DNA of 34,236 bases, taken from Dysgonamonadaceae bacterium. Its GTDB lineage: Bacteria; Bacteroidota; Bacteroidia; Bacteroidales; Azobacteroidaceae. This document shows, one piece after another, positions 15,561 through 21,967 of the stretch. The DNA is taken from contig JAISYG010000010.1 in assembly GCA_031270075.1 (NCBI GenBank), positions 1-34,236 of the forward strand, read 5' to 3'. Position 1 is the first letter of the stretch. The number at the start of each line of letters is the position of its first letter. Under the pieces are notes generated by a model. The model was not told the DNA's origin and did not search any database. It saw only the letters and a list, made by a program, of their open reading frames with translations. The translations under genes and the position numbers were made by a program.

Positions 15561-16691
15561 TCAGATCCGGCGCTGCAACCGGGGAATTAGGGCCGCTTTC
15601 CATTGCGTGAAATCTCCGGCAAGAATGTGCTTTCGCCCTTCTTTTACTAACCGGAGATAAAATGCGAGGTTGTGGATGGAAGCGATTTGCAGTGCTAAAA
15701 TCTCATCTACTTTAAAGAGATGATGTAAATAGGCCTTGGTATGAATGGTGTCGATAGCCGATGCTCCGTTTTCTTCTAACGGCGAAAAATCGGCTTCCCA
15801 CTGCTTGTTCCGCATATTCATAATGCCCGATTGGGTGAATAATTGCCCGTTGCGGCCATTCCGTGTAGGCATGATGCAATCGAACATATCCACGCCCCGC
15901 TCAATGGCTTCCAGCAGATTGGCCGGCGTACCGACGCCCATCAGGTATCGGGGTTTATCGCGTGGAAGGATGGCATTCACCACCTCAATCATTTCATACA
16001 TCTTTTCGGTTGGTTCACCGACTGCCAGACCACCGATAGCATTGCCGTCGGCACCTTTCGAGGCCACATTTTCTGCCGCTCGTTGTCGCAAATCCGTATA
16101 AACGCAACCTTGCACAATGGGAAACAGGCTTTGCGAATACCCATATTTCCCTTCGGTTTCGTTGAAACGCTTCAGGCAACGGTCTAACCAGCGTTCGGTT
16201 AAATCCAACGATTTGCGGGCGTATTCGTAATCCGCATTTCCGGGGGTACATTCGTCGAAAGCCATGATAATGTCGGCTCCGATGCTTCGTTGGATATCGA
16301 CCACTTTTTCAGGCGTAAACAAGTGTTTGGAGCCGTCGATGTGTGATCGGAACTCAGCGCCTTCTTCCCGTAATTTACGGTTTTCGGATAAGGAGAAAAC
16401 CTGAAAGCCGCCGCTATCTGTCAGAATCGGACGGTCCCAACTGTTGAACCGGTGCAATCCGCCCGCGCGTTCCAAAATGTCGATACCCGGTCGAAGATAC
16501 AGATGATAGGTATTTCCCAGAATGATTTGCGCACCGATATCGTTTCTCAATTCGTCGAAATGTACGGCTTTAACAGTTCCCTGAGTGCCGACGGGCATAA
16601 AAATGGGGGTTTCAATCGTTCCGTGATCGGTAATGATTACCCCCGCCCGGGCGTTCGATTTCGGGTCGGTATGTTGTAATGTGAAATGCAT
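15561..16691 (-). CDS. tgt: tRNA-guanine transglycosylase Tgt
   Basis: 376 residues from the ATG at 16691. The longer in-frame start at 16712 lies within the -7 box region and is rejected. Key segments: TDSGGFQVFSLS (Asp92, general acid), FDECTPGNADYEYA, VQGCVYTDLR, GGLAVGEPTEKM and MFDCIMPTRNGRNG (Asp271 nucleophile). It exchanges guanine-34 for preQ1 (bacteria) in GUN-anticodon tRNAs. The usual zinc site (CxCxxC before the 'YLHHLF' motif) is replaced by SPLEENGASAIDTIHTKAYLHHLF-like sequence with no Cys; only His340 of the usual ligands remains. From memory, other Bacteroidetes Tgt proteins look similar here, so this may be a lineage trait and not damage. Confidence 0.92.
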   Translation of the reverse strand: MHFTLQHTDPKSNARAGVIITDHGTIETPIFMPVGTQGTVKAVHFDELRNDIGAQIILGNTYHLYLRPGIDILERAGGLHRFNSWDRPILTDSGGFQVFSLSENRKLREEGAEFRSHIDGSKHLFTPEKVVDIQRSIGADIIMAFDECTPGNADYEYARKSLDLTERWLDRCLKRFNETEGKYGYSQSLFPIVQGCVYTDLRQRAAENVASKGADGNAIGGLAVGEPTEKMYEMIEVVNAILPRDKPRYLMGVGTPANLLEAIERGVDMFDCIMPTRNGRNGQLFTQSGIMNMRNKQWEADFSPLEENGASAIDTIHTKAYLHHLFKVDEILALQIASIHNLAFYLRLVKEGRKHILAGDFTQWKAALIPRLQRRI

Positions 16692-16709
16692 ATTTCTTTT
16701 ATTGAAGCG

Positions 16710-16717
16710 CAAAATTA
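16710..16717 (-). promoter_or_regulatory. -7 box for tgt
   Basis: Minus-strand TAATTTTG (perfect TAnnTTTG), 18 bases upstream of the tgt ATG at 16691. It fixes the start codon choice. Confidence 0.55.
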
Positions 16718-16780
16718 CAAAAAAAACACATCGTTTAGGAGATATTTAAGTGAGAAATAATTAAAAAATAAAAATTATAC

Positions 16781-16788
16781 TACCTTTG
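16781..16788 (+). promoter_or_regulatory. -7 box for the permease-mltF-ogt run
   Basis: TACCTTTG, perfect TAnnTTTG, 28 bases upstream of the permease ATG at 16817. It is the only clear promoter seen upstream of the gene run ending at 21967. Confidence 0.6.
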
Positions 16789-16816
16789 TAAGAAGAATTT
16801 AAAAATTGCTTACACA

Positions 16817-18448
16817 ATGTCTATTTTCCAAAGGAAACCGATTTCCGTTTTGATCAACGAATCCAGCGAAGGAGGAAATCACACGCTAAAGAAAACGTTA
16901 GGTTCTTATCAATTGATTGCTTTGGGTCTGGGAGCGATTATCGGCGCCGGATTGTTTTCGATCACTGGACTGGCAGCAGGGAATTATGCCGGCCCGTCGA
17001 TCACGATTTCTTTTTTAATAGCTGCCGCCGGTTGTGCATTCGCCGGTTTGTGCTACGCCGAATTTGCCTCGATGTTGCCCGTGGCGGGAAGCGCCTACAC
17101 GTATTCCTATGCCACTTTAGGCGAATTTATTGCCTGGGTTATCGGCTGGGATTTAGTGTTGGAATATGCCGTCGGCGCGTTAACCGTAAGTATCAGTTTC
17201 AGTGTTTATTTCGTTAAGTTTATGGAAGGAATTCATATCCATTTGCCGGCCGCATTAACATCCTGTCCCGCCGATGGTGGAATAGTGAATCTGCCTGCTG
17301 CTATCGTTATAACGTTGTTAAGCCTGTTGCTTATTAGCGGAACCGAAAAAAGTTCATGGGTCAACTCGGTCATAGTTGTATTGAAAGTTTCCGTCGTATT
17401 GATTTTCATTATCATCGGATGGCAATTTATTCAATCGGAAAACTATATACCGTATGTTCCTGAAAATACGGGCAATTGGGGACAGTTCGGTTTCAGCGGG
17501 ATTATCCGTGCGGCGGCCATTGTCTTTTTTGCCTTTATCGGTTTCGATGCGGTGAGTACGGCTGCGCAGGAAACCAAAAATCCGAAACGGAGCATGCCTA
17601 TCGGCATTTTAGGCTCATTGTTGATTTGTACTGTTTTGTATGTGCTTTTCTCGCACGTTTTGACGGGTGTTGCCCACTATACCCAGTTTCAGGGCAGTTC
17701 GGGTATCGCGCCGGTAGCCATTGCCATCGACAATATGCAAACCGCCTTACCCGACGGAACGCTTCAACCGGCTTTCCCTTGGTTGAATAAGGCGATTATT
17801 CTGGCAATTTTGGCAGGATATTCTTCGGTCATTTTGGTGATGTTGCTCGGACAGAGCCGTGTGTTCTATTCGATGAGCCGTGACGGTTTATTGCCGAAAC
17901 TCTTTTCACGGGTGCATCCGAAATTTCGTACACCTTACAAAAGCAATATCTTATTCCTGACCATTGTCGGTGTTCTGGCCTTGTTTGTTCCTGCGAGGAT
18001 AGCAGGTGAATTGACCAGTATCGGTACGCTGTTTGCCTTTATTATCGTTTGTGCAGGGGTATTGGTGATGCGGAAAAACATGCCGGATGTGCCGCGGGCT
18101 TTCCGTACGCCGTGGGTGCCTTACATACCCGTGTTAGGCATTGCCATTTGCTTGTTTATGATGGTCTTTCTTCCTTTTGATACATGGATCCGATTAATAC
18201 TCTGGATGTTGATGGGGCATAATATTTACGTTTTCTACAGTTCCAAACACAGCCAATTGGGCGTTAATAAGGGATATAAACTCTTGTCGATTATAGGAAT
18301 AAGCATTTCACTCTTGCTTCTGACGCTGACTCTTTTCCATCAAACGTATGTTGGATGGGATAAAGATATATTATTTAGTTGTATTTTATTATTTTTGTCC
18401 GTATTTCATATTGTATTGTATGGTGTCCGGTATTTCAAAAAAAGGTAA
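16817..18448 (+). CDS. APC family amino acid permease
   Basis: 543 residues with about 13 hydrophobic helices. The APC signature is in TM1: LGLGAIIGAGLFSITG, followed by GPSITISFLIAAAGCAFAGLCYAEFASMLPVAGSAYTYSYATLGE. TM6 holds FFAFIGFDAVSTAAQETKNPKRSMPIGI. These are features of the cationic amino-acid transporter-like (CAT/YfnA) branch. It acts in the inner membrane as a secondary transporter; the substrate is uncertain. The C-terminus overlaps the mltF start by 29 bases, which points to co-translation with the next gene. Confidence 0.9.
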   Translation: MSIFQRKPISVLINESSEGGNHTLKKTLGSYQLIALGLGAIIGAGLFSITGLAAGNYAGPSITISFLIAAAGCAFAGLCYAEFASMLPVAGSAYTYSYATLGEFIAWVIGWDLVLEYAVGALTVSISFSVYFVKFMEGIHIHLPAALTSCPADGGIVNLPAAIVITLLSLLLISGTEKSSWVNSVIVVLKVSVVLIFIIIGWQFIQSENYIPYVPENTGNWGQFGFSGIIRAAAIVFFAFIGFDAVSTAAQETKNPKRSMPIGILGSLLICTVLYVLFSHVLTGVAHYTQFQGSSGIAPVAIAIDNMQTALPDGTLQPAFPWLNKAIILAILAGYSSVILVMLLGQSRVFYSMSRDGLLPKLFSRVHPKFRTPYKSNILFLTIVGVLALFVPARIAGELTSIGTLFAFIIVCAGVLVMRKNMPDVPRAFRTPWVPYIPVLGIAICLFMMVFLPFDTWIRLILWMLMGHNIYVFYSSKHSQLGVNKGYKLLSIIGISISLLLLTLTLFHQTYVGWDKDILFSCILLFLSVFHIVLYGVRYFKKR

Positions 18449-19811
18449 ATCCTGGGTATTTGTTTTTGTGATTTGTTTATTTTTAACAAGTTGCAGGAAC
18501 AGAAACTTACCGGTTGCTTTTGATTTTCCACAAATAGAGCAGCAAGGTGAAATCAACGTACTGACTTTATCGGGTTCGATGTCTTACTTTATTTACAAAG
18601 GCGAACCGCGGGGCTACGAATACGAACTGTTAAGCGATTTTGCCGATACTTACGGATTAAAAGTTACTATCCACTTGGCGGAAAACGAAACCAAACTGAC
18701 CGAAATGCTTCTCCGGGGCGAAGGCGATTTGATTGCTTACCCTTTTCCGGTTACCAACAAAGGTAAAAAAGAACTGCTCTATTGTGGCCGGGAAGTCATC
18801 AACCATCAGGTATTGATCCAGCGGTCGAACAAAGGGGATACCATTCTGAAAGACGTTCCCGAGTTGATTGGCAAGGAAGTATGGGTCATCCACGACAGCA
18901 AGCAATATCGCCGGATGGTGCATTTGAATGACGAATTGGGTGGCGGTATCCGCGTTCGTCCCATCGACAAGGATACCGTTACAGTGGAAGATTTGATAGA
19001 AATGGTTTCCAAAAGACTTATTCCATACACTGTGAGCGATGTGGATATGGCCCGGTTGAATAAAACTTATTTTCATAATTTGAATATCGCCTTATCCGTC
19101 AGTCATCCCCAACGCTCGTCGTGGGCGGTACGGAAAACCTCTCCGCGGTTGGCTTCTGTTTTGGACGAATGGTTTCGGAACAACCGGAATACCCCGCATT
19201 ACCAATCACTGATAAAACGCTATTTCGAGATGAGCAAAATGCCCGGTGATGCTCCGGCGCCTTTACTCGGCCCACACCAAGTTTCGTTATACGATGCGTA
19301 TTTCAAGCACTATGCCCAATCGATCGGTTGGGATTGGCGTTTGTTGGCTTCCATTGCCTATCAGGAATCGAAATTTTACACCGATCGGGTTTCATGGGCG
19401 GGCGCTACCGGCTTGATGGGATTGATGCCGGGGACTGCCGAGGCTTTCGGCTTACCGGCCGACAGTCTGGATAATCCGGAAGGCAGCGTCCGGGCGGCTA
19501 CCGGATTGATTAAGCGGCTCAATCGTGCGTTTTCGTCCGTGGAAGATGAAAATGAGCGAATAAAGTTTATTCTGGCGGCTTATAATGCAGGTGCAAGTCA
19601 TATTTACGATGCGCAGGCTTTGGCCGGGAAATATGGGAGAAATCCCTTGCTTTGGGAAAACAATGTGGAAGAATATCTTAAATTGAAAAGTCTGCCGGAA
19701 TATTACAACGACAGCCTTGTTCAGCAAGGTTATTTCCGGAGTACGGAAACAGTCAATTATGTACAGGCCGTTGTGGAACGGTGGCGTTATTATCAGGAAA
19801 AAATACCATAG
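18420..19811 (+). CDS. MltF-like membrane-bound lytic murein transglycosylase
   Basis: 463 residues from the ATG at 18420, giving a lipoprotein signal ending FLTSC (Cys25). An upstream in-frame ATG at 18348 lies deep inside the permease gene and would spoil the signal peptide. Residues about 45-265 form a solute-binding-protein-3 domain (INVLTLSGSMSYFIYKGEPRGYEYEL, then IAYPFPVTNKGKKELLYC). Residues about 290-440 are the SLT domain: SIAYQESKFYTDRVSWAGATG with catalytic Glu in QESKF, LMGLMPGTAEAFG and ILAAYNAGASHIYDA. It cleaves peptidoglycan glycan strands to 1,6-anhydromuropeptides at the inner face of the outer membrane; in MltF the N-terminal domain tunes activity in response to cell-wall fragments. 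Confidence 0.88.
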   Translation: MVSGISKKGKSWVFVFVICLFLTSCRNRNLPVAFDFPQIEQQGEINVLTLSGSMSYFIYKGEPRGYEYELLSDFADTYGLKVTIHLAENETKLTEMLLRGEGDLIAYPFPVTNKGKKELLYCGREVINHQVLIQRSNKGDTILKDVPELIGKEVWVIHDSKQYRRMVHLNDELGGGIRVRPIDKDTVTVEDLIEMVSKRLIPYTVSDVDMARLNKTYFHNLNIALSVSHPQRSSWAVRKTSPRLASVLDEWFRNNRNTPHYQSLIKRYFEMSKMPGDAPAPLLGPHQVSLYDAYFKHYAQSIGWDWRLLASIAYQESKFYTDRVSWAGATGLMGLMPGTAEAFGLPADSLDNPEGSVRAATGLIKRLNRAFSSVEDENERIKFILAAYNAGASHIYDAQALAGKYGRNPLLWENNVEEYLKLKSLPEYYNDSLVQQGYFRSTETVNYVQAVVERWRYYQEKIP

Positions 19812-19813
19812 AA

Positions 19814-20281
19814 ATGGAAACAATTTATTATTACCAGTCGCCTGTCGGCCGGTTGCAACTAACGGCTAACAACGATGCGCTTACAACTTTGCGCATAGTC
19901 AACGATTGTCATTGCGGGCTTGAACCGCAATCTCCTGCTCATACGATTATCGCAAGAACCTGCAAACAATTGGACGAGTATTTTTCCGGCGAACGGAAAA
20001 CATTCGATTTGCCTCTGGCTCCTGTGGGAACAGCTTTCCAACAAAAAGTCTGGGCATTGTTGTTGCAAATTCCTTACGGGAAAACCATCAGTTATGCACA
20101 ATTGGCCCAATCGGCCGGCAATCCGAAAGCCTGCCGGGCAGTTGGATCGGCCAATGGGAAAAATCCGGTGGCTATTATCATTCCCTGTCACAGGGTAATC
20201 AATACCGGTGGAAAATGGGGTGGCTATGCTTACGGATTGGATGTTAAAAAGCAGTTATTAGAATTGGAAGGGGTGCAATAA
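19814..20281 (+). CDS. ogt: Methylated-DNA-[protein]-cysteine S-methyltransferase (Ogt type)
   Basis: 155 residues from the ATG at 19814, 2 bases after the mltF stop. The C-terminal DNA-binding and catalytic domain is complete: FQQKVWALLLQIPYGKTISYAQLA, AVGSANGKNPVAIIIPCHRVI (PCHRV with the methyl-accepting Cys) and GGYAYGLDVKKQLLELE. It repairs O6-alkylguanine by suicidal transfer to the Cys. The weakly conserved N-terminal domain contains CHCGLEPQSP (about residues 33-42), encoded by a palindromic repeat inserted in frame. The protein is probably still functional, since this segment precedes the helix TIIARTCKQLDEYFSGERK and lies far from the active site. Confidence 0.92.
   Translation: METIYYYQSPVGRLQLTANNDALTTLRIVNDCHCGLEPQSPAHTIIARTCKQLDEYFSGERKTFDLPLAPVGTAFQQKVWALLLQIPYGKTISYAQLAQSAGNPKACRAVGSANGKNPVAIIIPCHRVINTGGKWGGYAYGLDVKKQLLELEGVQ
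19911..19931 (+). repeat. In-frame palindromic repeat element inside ogt
   Basis: ATTGCGG (19911-19917) and CCGCAAT (19925-19931) form a hairpin around GCTTGAA, in the context GTC-ATTGCGG-...-CCGCAATCTCC. This matches the sequence of a widespread dispersed palindromic repeat (typically 'GTCATTGCGGGCTTGACCCGCAATCTC'), whose translation is CHCGLDPQSP-like. Here it reads without a stop and adds about ten residues to Ogt. Only one copy is seen in this window. Confidence 0.65.
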
Positions 20282-20349
20282 AATATTTGAATTCGATGCA
20301 ACACTTCCTATCGGATTTGCGTCTTATAGTTATATCAATTGAAAAGAAT

Positions 20350-20877
20350 ATGAATATACAATGGCTCAAACTTTTTGATAAGGTAATCGTTGCGCTGTTA
20401 GGAGTCGCCGGCCTTTTAATGGGTTGTAATATTGTGTTTGAAACGCCGGCGGAATACGGGATGCCTCACGCCGATTTCGTGCTGAAAGGGACGGTAACGA
20501 GCGCCGCCACATCGCAACCCGTGAAAAACATACAGGTAGTCCGCCCGTTTTGGGAATACGGCTATGGATACGAAGGAGGTTATGCCGCCATCGGCGATAC
20601 GGTCTATACCGATGAAAACGGAAAATTCGCTTTTGAATTCGATGGTTTGCCAACCATGAAATATCAACTGAAACTGAAAGATATAGACGGACAGGAAAAC
20701 GGAGGGCAATTCGTGAGCAAGGAAATAGAAGGCGAGTTCACGAAAGCGGATCAGGAGAAAAAAGGCAATGACCGCTGGTATGACGGAAAATTTGTGAAAA
20801 CGCGGAATGTTTTACTGGATTGGGAAGATGCAGTGGTGCCTATGTACGGCGTAAGACCGGCTCCTTTTCAACCTTAA
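20350..20877 (+). CDS. Radical SAM-associated putative lipoprotein (TIGR04134-like)
   Basis: 175 residues from the ATG at 20350; the in-frame ATG at 20287 is rejected because it would push the lipobox too far in. The signal ends GLLMGC (Cys26). The mature part starts with EYGMPHADF (35-43), then an Ig/carboxypeptidase-regulatory-like beta domain (FVLKGTVTSAATSQPVKNIQVV ... TVYTDENGKFAFEFDG). A Gly/Tyr-rich insertion (EYGYGYEGGY) and a Lys/Asp-rich loop follow. The C-terminus carries MYGVRPAPF (165-173), echoing the first motif. This is the layout of the lipoprotein partner in the rSAM/lipoprotein system described bioinformatically for Bacteroidetes. The radical SAM enzyme gene starts 10 bases downstream. 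The lipoprotein may be its substrate, but no modification is proven. Confidence 0.75.
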   Translation: MNIQWLKLFDKVIVALLGVAGLLMGCNIVFETPAEYGMPHADFVLKGTVTSAATSQPVKNIQVVRPFWEYGYGYEGGYAAIGDTVYTDENGKFAFEFDGLPTMKYQLKLKDIDGQENGGQFVSKEIEGEFTKADQEKKGNDRWYDGKFVKTRNVLLDWEDAVVPMYGVRPAPFQP

Positions 20878-20887
20878 CCCCATTGCT

Positions 20888-21967
20888 GTGAACCTGAAAA
20901 AACAGATTACTCTGTCGCTGTACCGGCAGCATAAACGCAATCAGGCTCAACTGCACGAACTGAATTACCTGTTCTGGGAATGCACCCTGCGCTGCAACCT
21001 GAACTGCCTGCATTGCGGAAGCGATTGCACGAAAGAAGCGGCTGTGCAAGACATGCCTTTAGCCGATTTCCTGAAAGTGCTGGATACAATTGCGCCGCAT
21101 GTCAACCCAAACAAAACGATGCTTGCCCTTACCGGCGGCGAACCCTTGATGCGGAAAGATCTCGAAATCTGCGGTAAAGCCTTTTATCAACGGGGTTTTC
21201 CCTGGGGTATGGTAACGAATGGTTACGGACTGACGCGTGAACGGTTGAAGAATCTGTTAAATTCCGGTTTGCGTTCCATCACCATCAGTTTCGACGGTTT
21301 AACTCCCGAAACGCACGACTGGTTGCGCGGCAAGGCCGGTTCGTGGGAACGCGCCGGGAATGCCATTGCCCTGGTGGCCGCCACTCCGAATCTGGTGTAT
21401 GATGTGGTTACCTGTGTCAATAAACGGACCATCGGTGAATTGGAAGCCATCAAAAACCTGCTTATCGGATTAGGTGTGAAACAATGGCGTTTGTTCCGTA
21501 TATTCCCGAAAGGCCGTGCGGAGGATAATCCTTTGCTGAATCTTTCGCCGGAAGAATTTACCCGGATGCTGGAATTTATTAAACAGACACGAAAAGAAGG
21601 GCGCATTCACGCCTCGTTCGGTTGCGAAGGCTTTCTGGGCGATTACGAGTTGGAAGTGCGCGATACCCCTTTCTTCTGCCGGGCGGGTATTCACATCGGT
21701 TCCGTTTTGGCGGACGGTTCCATCAGCGCCTGTCCCAGCTTGCGAGCCGATTATATTCAAGGAAATATCTATCACGACGATTTTTGGACGGTTTGGAATG
21801 AGCGCTATCAGACCCTGCGCGACCGTTCATGGACTCAAACCGGCGTCTGCGCCGCTTGTAAATCCTATAAATACTGTGAAGGAAACGGTCTACATCTTCG
21901 CGACGAAAAAGATGGCCGTTTGTTGTGTTGTCATTTGGAAATGATTATTCCAATTCCACAATCGTAA
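20888..21967 (+). CDS. Radical SAM/SPASM enzyme of the rSAM/lipoprotein system (TIGR04133-like)
   Basis: 359 residues starting at GTG 20888. Radical SAM cluster CNLNCLHC (Cys36, Cys40, Cys43) is preceded by ELNYLFWECTLR; ALTGGEPLMRKDL is the GGE SAM-binding segment; VTNGYGLT and ITISFDGLTPETHDWLRG follow. A SPASM C-terminal domain (about 260-350) has further Cys in FFCRAG, ISACPS, VCAACKSYKYC and LLCCHLE, likely binding auxiliary Fe-S clusters. SPASM enzymes usually modify peptides or proteins (crosslinks, epimerisation, sulfatase maturation). The conserved partner is the lipoprotein gene just upstream, so that protein is the likely substrate. Its 3' end overlaps the convergent mutS2 by 23 bases. 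Confidence 0.88.
   Translation: MNLKKQITLSLYRQHKRNQAQLHELNYLFWECTLRCNLNCLHCGSDCTKEAAVQDMPLADFLKVLDTIAPHVNPNKTMLALTGGEPLMRKDLEICGKAFYQRGFPWGMVTNGYGLTRERLKNLLNSGLRSITISFDGLTPETHDWLRGKAGSWERAGNAIALVAATPNLVYDVVTCVNKRTIGELEAIKNLLIGLGVKQWRLFRIFPKGRAEDNPLLNLSPEEFTRMLEFIKQTRKEGRIHASFGCEGFLGDYELEVRDTPFFCRAGIHIGSVLADGSISACPSLRADYIQGNIYHDDFWTVWNERYQTLRDRSWTQTGVCAACKSYKYCEGNGLHLRDEKDGRLLCCHLEMIIPIPQS

Noticed and set aside
15541..15570. CCGGA/TCCGG inverted repeat between comM and tgt as a terminator
   Set aside because: The stem is only 5 bp and no T tract follows on either strand.
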